DNA of 64,000 nucleotides from Nitrospirota bacterium (GTDB lineage: Bacteria; Nitrospirota; UBA9217), in NCBI GenBank assembly GCA_023229435.1, contig JALNZF010000002.1:62001-126000 (forward strand), given 5' to 3'. Position numbers and translations under genes: made by a program. Position 1 is the first letter of the stretch. The number at the start of each line of letters is the position of its first letter. The notes under the pieces were generated by a model. That model searched no databases. It was not told the origin of the DNA and saw only the letters and a program-made list of their open reading frames with translations. Below, piece after piece: positions 45,839 to 54,037 of this stretch.

Positions 45839-46768
45839 TTACTTGATCACCTGCGTCGCATCCGTGATCAGATCAGACGGCACCTTGATGCCGAGTACTC
45901 CCGCTTCCTTGAGGTTCAGAACCAGGTCCACCAGCTTGGGGACCTCAGCCGGCAAAGCGGCGGGTTTCTCACCCCTGAGCATTCTCGCGGTAAATCGAGC
46001 CGCCGCCGCCCCCTGCTCCGTTGCGTTCGGTGCCAGGCTGAGAATGACCCCGTGCTCCGCCGTACCGCCGGTCTGGCTGATCGTGGGGATCCTGGCGGAA
46101 TGCGCTGATTTCACGACAACATCGATCGCCTCATTCACCACCGCGCTTACCGAGATAAACACCGCGTCCGCCCTGCCCGCGAACACGAGCTTCCCGGCAT
46201 CTTCGGATCTCTTGACGGACATCCTGACCGTCTGGAACCCATACTGACTCTCGAGCCGCGTCAGTTCGTCCGCCTGACGCGCCGAATCAGGCTCCAGCTC
46301 ACTATAGACAATGGCCAGCCGGGTAAAGGGCGTGAGCTTTTTTAAATATTTCAGCAGACTTGACATCGGCACTTTGGAACTGATGCCGGTGACATTCTTG
46401 GCCGAGACGCCCACTGCGTTCGGCCCGTAGACACCGGCGAAGACGATCGGGATGCCTTTGGCCTCCCTGATCGCAGCCAGTGCGGCGGGCGCTCCGTAGG
46501 TCACCAGCACGTCCACCTCGGCAACCGCCAGCCTGCGCGCCGCATTCGTCCAGGACAACGGGTCGGGTGAAGGCATCTGGAGGAAGGTATCAACCTTGCG
46601 ATGATCAAACCCCTCTTTTACCAGAGCGCCCACAAAGGCCTTGTGCACTTCCTGATAGAAACTGATATTCCCCGACATGATCACGCCCACGGTCTTATCC
46701 GCAGCCAGGGCCGTGGACGCGCAGAGTATCAGGAGTACAGTATACAGCTTCCATCGCAGTCGTCTCAT
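45839..46768 (-). CDS. Periplasmic substrate-binding protein (ABC_sub_bind type)
   Basis: 309 residues with a signal peptide (MRRLRWKLYTVLLILCASTA, cleaved near ALAA-DK). The mature part is the two-lobed fold of the ABC substrate-binding family that resembles tryptophan- and peptide-type binding proteins: VGVIMSGNISFYQEV, then the hinge-like VLVTYGAPAALAAIREA and GIPIVFAGVYGP. No permease or ATPase gene is near, so transport is unlikely from this locus alone. Its place between the outer-membrane barrel and three MCP genes suggests it presents a ligand to a receptor; this is inference. Confidence 0.82.
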   Translation of the reverse strand: MRRLRWKLYTVLLILCASTALAADKTVGVIMSGNISFYQEVHKAFVGALVKEGFDHRKVDTFLQMPSPDPLSWTNAARRLAVAEVDVLVTYGAPAALAAIREAKGIPIVFAGVYGPNAVGVSAKNVTGISSKVPMSSLLKYLKKLTPFTRLAIVYSELEPDSARQADELTRLESQYGFQTVRMSVKRSEDAGKLVFAGRADAVFISVSAVVNEAIDVVVKSAHSARIPTISQTGGTAEHGVILSLAPNATEQGAAAARFTARMLRGEKPAALPAEVPKLVDLVLNLKEAGVLGIKVPSDLITDATQVIK

Positions 46769-46778
46769 TATCTTCCTG

Positions 46779-48701
46779 CTACCATTTAACGGCCACGGAG
46801 GCCATAATAATATTCACCCTGCCGTCCTGAGAATTGTCGATCTTGTCATCATAGCGCCGCTGCTGGTATCGGAGTTCGCTGCTCATGTTTTTGCCAAGCT
46901 GTGTCTCCAGGCCGGCAGTGTAAATGTCCTCGACGACCCTCATGTCAGAGAAAAAATCGATGCCCGTTGTGTTGACCACCGAGCCGTTGTTCCGGAAATC
47001 GCCTCGCGAGGTGCTCTTGCTCCCCTCTGCTGTCAACGTTACACGGTCACTCAGCGCATGAGTTACGGTCACGGAGTACACCTGCGCAATGTCAGCATAG
47101 GGGACAGTGTCTCCCAGAATCGGCAAACCCGCGGCATCCCGGTAGGTGAGTGTCTCCTTCGCCTTGTTCTGATAATACAGAGCGCTTGCGGTGACGGAGG
47201 AACGCTTCCCGACAAGAAAGGTAACGCTGCCGAGCCCCTGATCGCGGTTGGTCTTCCTGGAGCCGCCCGCAAGCGGAGCCGATAGTCCATCGCGCTTCTC
47301 CCGCACTCCTCCGTAGCTCGCCAGCGCGATGACCCATCGGACGGGTGTCCAGGTTGCGGCAGCATTGGCCGAATTGACGCGGTCAGGATCGGCGGCGTAC
47401 GCTGGATTCGATATCTGCACCGCGGTATAGTCCGCTCTCACGGAGAGACTGTTCATGGCTCGATAGGAAATGCCGATCTTTTCCGTTGTTTTGGTCGTTC
47501 GGTGGGCGGCGTCCCAGTAATTCGGCGCGGTCCCTGTCTGAACCGGCGCGATCTGGAGCGGCGCGATGCTGTCCCCGTACCAGGCGTTCCGTTCGATCGT
47601 TTCAATCGCATACTCGCCCTTGACGGTCATGCGCTCGGTAAGGCGATACCGGACAGAACCGGTCATCATGTCCTTTTTCGAAGATATGGAATCGCGGACC
47701 GCATAGGTGCGCACAATGCCGGACGTCGTCACCGTATCGGGATTGTTGAGACTGAGCTCATAATGCCGGTATTTGAGAAAGAGCGTCAGGCCGGCAACCG
47801 GCGTGATCACGATATCGCCGGCAGCGTTGCGGAAATTCGTCTTCGCATCGCTGTCCTCGTTTTTCTTCTTTCCTTCCGTAAAGGTCGCGGAAACCACCAG
47901 TCTGCCGTTCAAGGAGGAGTGGAGCTTCACGGTGTCCGAGAAGGACGTGAGGTCGGGCACCAGGTTATGGGGGGTCATGAAGAGATATTGGTCATACAGT
48001 ACCTTGTCTCCTGATGCGGTAAATTTCTTTTCCGCGTGATTATAGTCGAACTCCAGGGGACCGAGATGACTGTTCATCCCCGTCCGGACTTCCGTAGAGC
48101 TCCAGTCAATAACGCGGGATTGGGAAACTTTGTTCAGGTCGCTGAAATCTCCACTCAGAAATCGCTGCTGCATGGTCCCGCTGCGGTCGACTCTCGTCGC
48201 ACCGGCGTACAGATGAAAAGGGAAATCAGGGGTCTTGAACCGAATGAACCCCTTGCGCAAAGAGTTCTCGATCCCGTATTGGTCACCGGGATTCAGGTCA
48301 ATAAAGCGCAGCATCGTCGTGGCCGGGTCATCGGTCCCGAACGAGTAATGATCAAGGTTGTGGTAAATTCCCCGCTCAAGAAAATTAAACAGCACAATAT
48401 CATGGTAGGCATAGTCCATCTCGCTGAAGTAGTCCTTCCGGTTCAGGGCGTGGCCCTCAAGCGAGAACCGGTGCGGGAGCGGGACCCATTCCACGTGCAG
48501 ATCGCCGCCCGCGGAGGAGTGGAGGTATTCATACTCTCCCGCCCGGGAACTGCGTTCAGACGATATCCCGGTATAGGTCAGCCCGATCATTCCTTCCAGG
48601 ACCTCTTCCGGGCCCGTATCGCCGGGCAACTGCTGCGCCATTGCTGGTGAGGCGCAAAACATGATCATCAGGAGCATTATGGTCTGCTTATTCATCTTCA
48701 A
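46779..48701 (-). CDS. Outer-membrane beta-barrel of MtrB/PioB/OmbB type
   Basis: 640 residues with a signal peptide (about residues 1-22, ending ASPAMAQ). The remainder alternates hydrophobic and polar residues in beta-hairpins throughout, with aromatic girdle residues, and ends in VAVKW, a typical outer-membrane C-terminal aromatic. Length and hairpin number suit a barrel of over 20 strands, like MtrB, which sheathes a decaheme MtrA across the outer membrane. The upstream gene, 6 bp away, encodes just such a decaheme protein. The N-terminal CXXC of some MtrB proteins is absent. Family assignment is by context as much as by sequence. Confidence 0.68.
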   Translation of the reverse strand: MKMNKQTIMLLMIMFCASPAMAQQLPGDTGPEEVLEGMIGLTYTGISSERSSRAGEYEYLHSSAGGDLHVEWVPLPHRFSLEGHALNRKDYFSEMDYAYHDIVLFNFLERGIYHNLDHYSFGTDDPATTMLRFIDLNPGDQYGIENSLRKGFIRFKTPDFPFHLYAGATRVDRSGTMQQRFLSGDFSDLNKVSQSRVIDWSSTEVRTGMNSHLGPLEFDYNHAEKKFTASGDKVLYDQYLFMTPHNLVPDLTSFSDTVKLHSSLNGRLVVSATFTEGKKKNEDSDAKTNFRNAAGDIVITPVAGLTLFLKYRHYELSLNNPDTVTTSGIVRTYAVRDSISSKKDMMTGSVRYRLTERMTVKGEYAIETIERNAWYGDSIAPLQIAPVQTGTAPNYWDAAHRTTKTTEKIGISYRAMNSLSVRADYTAVQISNPAYAADPDRVNSANAAATWTPVRWVIALASYGGVREKRDGLSAPLAGGSRKTNRDQGLGSVTFLVGKRSSVTASALYYQNKAKETLTYRDAAGLPILGDTVPYADIAQVYSVTVTHALSDRVTLTAEGSKSTSRGDFRNNGSVVNTTGIDFFSDMRVVEDIYTAGLETQLGKNMSSELRYQQRRYDDKIDNSQDGRVNIIMASVAVKW

Positions 48702-48707
48702 GCATCC

Positions 48708-49715
48708 TTATCGAATGAATCTGCCCGCGCCGTTCGGCGAAGGCAGGTCTGTGCCATGGATCTGGGAATGACAATCGGAACATCGTGTGTAGAACGCCTG
48801 CTTTCTCTCCGGGGTCGTTGTCTCACCAAGCCGGTGGGTCGGGTGGCACTGCAGGCACAGGTACGGCTCGCGCAGAATGAGCAGCTTGTTGTTGACCGAT
48901 CCGTGCGGCGTGTGGCAGGCGCGGCAATCCTCCATGATGTCCGCATGCTCATACAGGAAGGGCCCCTCCTTTTCAGCATGGCATTGCGTGCAGGTCGCCT
49001 TGACCGTGTCCTGCCTCAGGCTCTTCTCGCTGCTGCCGCCGTGCGGGTCGTGGCAGTCGTTGCAGAACACCTTTTTCTCCGGCACCGGGTGATGATTCGG
49101 GAGCGAGAAGGCGGCCTTCACGTCAGGATGGCATTTGTCGCACATGTCCGCCATGTCACGGGACCGCACCTTCAGGTTGTGGTTTCCATGGATCGGGTGG
49201 CAGTCGGAACAGGACACGTCGGCGATATTGTGCGCACCCGCGTTCCAGTTGTGCAGGTTGAACGACGCGTTGGCTGAATGACATTTGAGGCAAATAAGCG
49301 ACCGTGCCTGTGCCGGCAGGTTCTTGATGTCAATGAGCGTCTTAAAATCGCAGGCCGTTTTTTTCCCGGTTTTCTGATCGTCCTGGAGTCTTTCCGGTGT
49401 CAGCTTCTCAATCGCGAGGCTTCCAGCGCCGTGGCAACTCTCGCAGTTCACGAGCGGCAATCCCGACTCGCGGGAGAGTTGGACACCCATGGTCGAGAGA
49501 TCGAAATCCTTGCGGATCTTGTCGTGCACGTGACATGCTTTGAGACAGGTATCGGTGCCCACGTAGTTCGCGTCCAGCCGGCCGGCGATCATCGTTTCAT
49601 ACTCCCTGATCGGCAGGATCGGCCTCGACTCCTTGAGCGCCGCACACCCGGCGGCAACAATGACGCCGAGAATTCCAAATGCCGTCCATTTTTTCCATTT
49701 CTCGAATCGTTCCAT
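48708..49715 (-). CDS. Decaheme c-type cytochrome lipoprotein (MtrA/DmsE-like)
   Basis: 335 residues. A lipoprotein signal (hydrophobic stretch with lipobox VAAGC) precedes a chain with nine CXXCH haem-binding motifs (CESCH, CLKCH, CSDCH, CDKCH, CNDCH, CTQCH, CRACH, CLQCH, CSDCH) and one CX3CH (CLKACH), ten haem sites in all. Length and haem number equal those of MtrA/DmsE, which carry electrons through the outer membrane inside an MtrB-type barrel. That barrel is encoded directly downstream. The start is the ATG of MERFEKW with GGAAGG at nine bases; a longer frame upstream lacks a signal peptide. No outer-surface cytochrome (MtrC-like) gene is present. Confidence 0.88.
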   Translation of the reverse strand: MERFEKWKKWTAFGILGVIVAAGCAALKESRPILPIREYETMIAGRLDANYVGTDTCLKACHVHDKIRKDFDLSTMGVQLSRESGLPLVNCESCHGAGSLAIEKLTPERLQDDQKTGKKTACDFKTLIDIKNLPAQARSLICLKCHSANASFNLHNWNAGAHNIADVSCSDCHPIHGNHNLKVRSRDMADMCDKCHPDVKAAFSLPNHHPVPEKKVFCNDCHDPHGGSSEKSLRQDTVKATCTQCHAEKEGPFLYEHADIMEDCRACHTPHGSVNNKLLILREPYLCLQCHPTHRLGETTTPERKQAFYTRCSDCHSQIHGTDLPSPNGAGRFIR

Positions 49716-49870
49716 AGAGAGAAAACCTTCCTTACCTGCGTGCGGGTCGGGATTGTTCAGCAATTCCACGCATGACACTGTTCGGCAAGAAACAGGTCTT
49801 TGCCCTTTCATTCCATGGGGGTGGCATCGTCATGCTGCCGCCGGCACGAAGCATCGTGCCCGGGGAATTG

Positions 49871-50575
49871 TTAAACACCCAGGGCCTTTCCCAGGTCCAG
49901 CAGGATATACAGCCGGTCCGCTGTCCTCACGATGCCGCTCAGGAACTCCGCCCCCTGCTCAATGTTTTCCGGAATCGGCTTGATCTCATCGGGAAAAATC
50001 CTGAACACGCCCGTCACCTGGTCCACCAGGAGCCCTGCCTCTTCGTCAGCGGAACTGGCCACGACGACCCTCGATTTTTCGTTTTTTACGGCCGCTGCAA
50101 GACCGAACCGTTTGCAAAGGTCGATAATGGGCAGCATCGTTCCCCGAAGGGACATGACGCCGAGAACATAGTCGGGTGTATTCGGCACGATCGTCAGATG
50201 AAAGAACTTCAGGACCTCCCGCACATCCGCCACCAGCACGGCATACTCCTCTCCGCCGAGGCGAAATGAGAGCAGCTCGATCTCTCCCTGTTGCGTTTTT
50301 TCCGGTTCGCGAGCCGAGGAAACAGGCACGGCCCCTGCCTTGTCGCGGGACTCCTCAATCAGGGGAGCAACGCCAGCCGCAGCTGGAGATGCGGCGGGCA
50401 CGGCCAGGCAAGACTCCGCGGGAGCAGGCGTCGCCTCTGGTTCCTGCTTCGGTTGCACTGCAGGCGCTGCTGCTTCCGGCTCCGGTTGCGCTGCAGGTGC
50501 CGCTGCGTGCGGCTCCGGTTTGTTCCGGGCATTCGCCTGTTCCGCTGCTTTCTTTCGCGCTGCAAGAATGTCCAT
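49871..50575 (-). CDS. cheW: CheW-like coupling protein with a proline/alanine-rich N-terminus
   Basis: 234 residues. Residues 1-95 are a low-complexity region made of Ala, Pro, Glu and Gln (repeats like EPEAAAPAVQP). Residues 98-234 are a CheW domain (LLSFRLGGEEYAVLV, VLGVMSLRGTMLPIIDLCKRF, DRLYILLDLGKAL). The start is the ATG preceded by AGGAG at nine bases; an upstream in-frame TTG was rejected. The flexible extension may let this CheW reach a partner other than the standard array core, for example the HEAT solenoid. Confidence 0.9.
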   Translation of the reverse strand: MDILAARKKAAEQANARNKPEPHAAAPAAQPEPEAAAPAVQPKQEPEATPAPAESCLAVPAASPAAAGVAPLIEESRDKAGAVPVSSAREPEKTQQGEIELLSFRLGGEEYAVLVADVREVLKFFHLTIVPNTPDYVLGVMSLRGTMLPIIDLCKRFGLAAAVKNEKSRVVVASSADEEAGLLVDQVTGVFRIFPDEIKPIPENIEQGAEFLSGIVRTADRLYILLDLGKALGV

Positions 50576-50600
50576 GTCGCGTTCGCTCCTACTCAAAATC

Positions 50601-50680
50601 AACGACGGACGCTTTTTTCGTCCCTCGTCCCTCGTCCCTCGTCCTTCGTCTGTGGTGCCTTACATTCGTCTATCGTGCCT
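50601..50680. repeat. CGTCCCTCGTCCCTCG tract between cheW2 and the ExeA-like gene
   Basis: Four near-tandem copies of TCGTCCC(T) then TCGTC words, facing the arm GACGGACG at 50604. Confidence 0.65.
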
Positions 50681-50684
50681 TACC

Positions 50685-51482
50685 TTACGCCCCATCGTTA
50701 ACCACGCTCTCAATGATCTCCGGCCCGATGATCTCGGCCGACCTGCCGAAACCCTCGACAAGCGCGTTTCCCGCGATGGTATTGATCCGGCGGGGAATGC
50801 CCTCTGAGTGCTCGAACAGCAGCGCGAGCGCCTGAGGATCAAACAACGGCTCTGACCGGCCGGCGATCTCGAGCCGGTGCCGAACATAGGCCTCAACCTC
50901 TTCCGCGTTGAGCGGGCCCAGATGATACTGCATCCCGATACGCTGGCGGAGCGCCCGGTACGGCTTCTTGTTGAGACGCTCCCGGAGTTCGGTCTGGCCG
51001 ATCAGCACAAGGGCCAGGAGATTGCGATCGTCGAGCTGAAAGTTCGTCAGGAGCCGCAGCTCCTCGAAGGTCGCCTTGCCCGGAATAAGCTGCGCCTCGT
51101 CGATAATGATCACCGGCCTTTTGCCCGCCTCGTACAGCTCATAGAGCTTCGCATTGATCCCCTCAAGGATGTCATGCCGGTACCGGTTCACATCGTCCAT
51201 GCCGAGTCGCAACACCACCGTGCGCAGGAGCTGCGACGGAGAAAGCCTCGGGTTGATAATGAGCAGCGGGTGATAGCTCTCGTCCAGCGAATCGATGAAG
51301 GCACGGGAAAGCGTGGTCTTGCCTGAGCCGATCTCGCCGGTGAGCAGGACAATGTCCTGTTCCTCCACGGCATGCAGAAGCCGCGCGAGTGCCTCTCCGT
51401 GCTTCGGGCTGTGGTAGAGGAACCGCGGGTCCGGCGTTTTATTAAAAGGTCTTTCCCTGAGCCTGTAAAATTCTTTGTACAT
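50685..51482 (-). CDS. ExeA/GspA-like AAA ATPase
   Basis: 265-residue AAA+ ATPase starting with the typical YKEFYRLRERPFNKTPDPRF. Walker A TGEIGSGKTT, Walker B VIIIDEAQLI, and sensor and arginine regions (GQTELRERLN) are intact. It lacks the C-terminal peptidoglycan-binding domain of the full ExeA. Members of this family energise assembly of secretion or polar structures, or pair with transposases. Nothing here suggests transposition. Its location between cheA and cheW suggests a role in positioning or remodelling the signalling complex, without direct evidence. Confidence 0.85.
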   Translation of the reverse strand: MYKEFYRLRERPFNKTPDPRFLYHSPKHGEALARLLHAVEEQDIVLLTGEIGSGKTTLSRAFIDSLDESYHPLLIINPRLSPSQLLRTVVLRLGMDDVNRYRHDILEGINAKLYELYEAGKRPVIIIDEAQLIPGKATFEELRLLTNFQLDDRNLLALVLIGQTELRERLNKKPYRALRQRIGMQYHLGPLNAEEVEAYVRHRLEIAGRSEPLFDPQALALLFEHSEGIPRRINTIAGNALVEGFGRSAEIIGPEIIESVVNDGA

Positions 51483-51489
51483 GCTTTTT

Positions 51490-51585
51490 CAGAAGACCGT
51501 GGTCAGATGACCGGTCACGGACGAACACGGTTGGTTCGTCCTGTTTCCTGACTCCCGTCTTCCGACTCCTGTCTGCTGATCACTG
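51490..51585. repeat. Tract between the ExeA-like gene and cheA
   Basis: GAAGACCGTGGTCAGATGACCGG and CACGGACGAAC face CTGACTCCCGTCTTCCGACTC and CTGTCTGCTGATCACTG; imperfect inverted arrangement. Confidence 0.5.
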
Positions 51586-53595
51586 TTTATTGACTGCTAC
51601 TCTCTTCAATGCCCCATCAACGAGCGATTCCACGTCGAGAACGAGCACGACGCCCCGCCGGTCCCCCAGCTCAGTGGCCCCGGCAATGCCCGGCGTCTCT
51701 GAGAACCTCTTCCCCAGCGGCTTGATAACGATCTCCTGCTGGTCCTTGAGATGATCAACCATAATGCCAAGTCTTCGTTCGGCAATGCCTACCAGAATGA
51801 CATAGAAAGAACTACCCTCGTGTTCCGCGGAGAGATTGAATGCCCGGGCAAGCCGGAGAAGCGGGATCGTGTCCTCTCGCACGGCCATCACCTCGCGCCC
51901 CTCGATGGTCTCCACCTGATCGCTGGTTGCCTGCAGGATCTCGAGCACCGAGCTGAGCGGGATGGCAAAAACCTGCCCGCCCGATTCGATGACGAGCGCC
52001 TTGATGATGGCGAGCGTGATGGGAAGCGTCAGGGTAAAGATACTGCCTGCTCCAACCTCGGTTTGGATATCGATCATGCCCGAAAGCTTGGAAACGTTCC
52101 GCTTCACGACATCCATGCCCACGCCGCGGCCTGACATCTCGGTCACCGCCTTGTTGGTGGTGAAGCCGGGAAGAAAAATGAGATCGAAGATTTCCTTGCG
52201 GTCGCGCTCGAGATCGAGCCCGTGATCCGGGGAAAGTACGCCCTTCTCAACGGCGGTGTTCAGTATCTTCGCGGGGTCCATCCCCGCGCCGTCATCCTCG
52301 ATCGTGATGACCACATGATTGCCCCGGGGGAATGCCGTCAGTTTCACGCTCCCCTGTTCCGGCTTGCCAAGCTGTCTCCGGACCTCGGGGGCTTCTATGC
52401 CGTGATCGATCGCATTCCTGATAAGATGCATGAGCGGGTCCGCAAGATCTTCGATCATGATCTTGTCGAGTTCCGTTTCCTCGCCTTGCAGTTGCAGGTC
52501 GATCTCTTTCCCTGCGTCCTTCACATATTTTCTGACCACCTGCGCCAGGCGCGTGAATATCTGGCCGATGGGGACCATCCTGACCTCAAGGATGCCCTCC
52601 TGGAGCTCGTTCAGCTTCCGCTCAAGGCTGCGCTGCGCCTTGTAGAGATCCGCGGAAATGCCGATTACGCCCTGCGAGGCGCGAAGCTCCTTCGTGATCC
52701 GGACGATGATGTTCTTGATCAGATGCATCTCTCCCACGACGTTCATAAGGCTGTCGAGCTTGTAGATGTTCACCCTGACGGTGTTGCTCACCGACTTGAG
52801 ACCCGCCGCCGCGTCTGCCTTCGGCTCCTCGATCCTTCGCTCTTCGGTCCTTCGCTCTTCGGCGTAGGCGATCTTCTCGACAGCCACATCCGGCAGAGCG
52901 ATGGCGGACGTGAGCACCCCCGCATCCTCGGTCGTACCAACGACAATGCTGAAACCAATCCCGCTCCCCCCGCCCGCCGTCGGCAGGGTGCAAATGATTT
53001 CGCCGTGTTTCTTAAGCGTGGCATTGAGCTCCTTGATCGCCGTCTCAAAATTGGCGAACTCGAACTGGGCCTTGAGCATGAACAGGTTCTTTCGCTCCCG
53101 GATGCATTCCCTGAGCCGGTGCTCTTCATACTCGGTTAGGACCTGCAGAATTCCCTGGTCAAGACCGATCTGCTCGCCAAGTGGCCGGCCGGCCGCGGCG
53201 GACGGCTTTGCCTGAAGGATGCCGTCAATAATCGCCAGGGCGGACGCAATGTCCTCGAAGGGATGGTCCGTCCCGGCCTGCTGCACCAGCCTGCCGAGCT
53301 GCGCCACGATCTCGATCACCGCGTCAAGGACCTTCCGGCCCATACCCACCTTGCCGAGCCGGAGCTCGTCGAGGAGAAATTCCAGCTTGTGCGAGAGCTC
53401 CGACGGTTCCTTGAGCCCGAACATGCCCGCAAGCCCCTTGAAGGAATGGATCGCGCGGAACAGGGCATTCACCAGATCAGGGTCAATGCGGCCCGCGGCC
53501 TGCCCTGTTTCAAGCGACAGCAGCGTCTGGTTCGCCGTCTCCAGGATGTCCTCTGCCTCGGCGAGAAAGTCTTTTATGGGCCGGTCTGTCTTCAT
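51580..53595 (-). CDS. cheA: Chemotaxis histidine kinase
   Basis: 671 residues. Hpt domain with the phosphoacceptor H50 in AIHSFKGLAGMFG, a region of about 130 residues with no recognisable CheY/CheB-binding domain, then the dimerisation helices, the kinase domain (N box LIRNAIDHGIE, G1 DDGAGMDP, G2 GRGVGMDVVKRNV) and a C-terminal CheW-like domain. The start is the ATG of MKTDRPIKDF; the longer frame would begin in a dispersed repeat. Cytoplasmic, bound to the MCPs through CheW. Likely targets are the two CheY-like proteins of this operon. Confidence 0.95.
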   Translation of the reverse strand: MKTDRPIKDFLAEAEDILETANQTLLSLETGQAAGRIDPDLVNALFRAIHSFKGLAGMFGLKEPSELSHKLEFLLDELRLGKVGMGRKVLDAVIEIVAQLGRLVQQAGTDHPFEDIASALAIIDGILQAKPSAAAGRPLGEQIGLDQGILQVLTEYEEHRLRECIRERKNLFMLKAQFEFANFETAIKELNATLKKHGEIICTLPTAGGGSGIGFSIVVGTTEDAGVLTSAIALPDVAVEKIAYAEERRTEERRIEEPKADAAAGLKSVSNTVRVNIYKLDSLMNVVGEMHLIKNIIVRITKELRASQGVIGISADLYKAQRSLERKLNELQEGILEVRMVPIGQIFTRLAQVVRKYVKDAGKEIDLQLQGEETELDKIMIEDLADPLMHLIRNAIDHGIEAPEVRRQLGKPEQGSVKLTAFPRGNHVVITIEDDGAGMDPAKILNTAVEKGVLSPDHGLDLERDRKEIFDLIFLPGFTTNKAVTEMSGRGVGMDVVKRNVSKLSGMIDIQTEVGAGSIFTLTLPITLAIIKALVIESGGQVFAIPLSSVLEILQATSDQVETIEGREVMAVREDTIPLLRLARAFNLSAEHEGSSFYVILVGIAERRLGIMVDHLKDQQEIVIKPLGKRFSETPGIAGATELGDRRGVVLVLDVESLVDGALKRVAVNKQ

Positions 53596-53616
53596 GGTAT
53601 CGCTTCTCTCCGCACG

Positions 53617-53646
53617 GAGCCTGCCCTCGAACATCTCTATCGGGGG
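53617..53646. repeat. GAGCCTGCCCTCGAA element, copy 2
   Basis: Same 30-bp format as 24978-25007: 15 identical bases, a variable centre and CGGGGG. Here it lies just upstream of the cheA start. Confidence 0.75.
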
Positions 53647-53665
53647 AACTCCGCACTCCGAACTA

Positions 53666-54037
53666 TCATTTTTCTCCCAGCACCTTCATGATCATGGCCA
53701 TGAGTTCTTCTTTCCTGAACGGCTTCACCACATAACCCGATGCGCCGAGGGCGATCCCGCGCTTCTTATCCTCATCGCTCTTTTCAGTACTTACGATGAT
53801 AAGCGGAATATCACGGTAGGTGGGATTGGACTTCACGTAGCCCATAAGCTCAAGGCCGTTGATGTCGGGCATGTTGATGTCGGTGATGATGAGGTCGAAG
53901 CGCCGCGAAGGGAGCGTCTTGAGCGCCTCAAAACCGTTGCCTGCCTCCACCGCGAAAAAACCGCCCGCTTCCTCGAGCGCGACCCGGATCATTGTACGAA
54001 TGGCCTTGGAATCCTCGACAATAAGAACGTTCTTCAT
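53666..54037 (-). CDS. cheY: CheY-like single-domain response regulator
   Basis: 123-residue receiver. Asp pocket in VEDSKAIRT, phosphoacceptor in LIITDINMPDINGLEL, Thr/Ser in IIVSTEKSD, Lys in YVVKPFRKEE. It overlaps the stop codon of the upstream PATAN gene by four bases (ATGA) and directly precedes cheA. It is the more likely primary partner of this CheA, as cheY-cheA pairs are usual. Confidence 0.95.
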   Translation of the reverse strand: MKNVLIVEDSKAIRTMIRVALEEAGGFFAVEAGNGFEALKTLPSRRFDLIITDINMPDINGLELMGYVKSNPTYRDIPLIIVSTEKSDEDKKRGIALGASGYVVKPFRKEELMAMIMKVLGEK

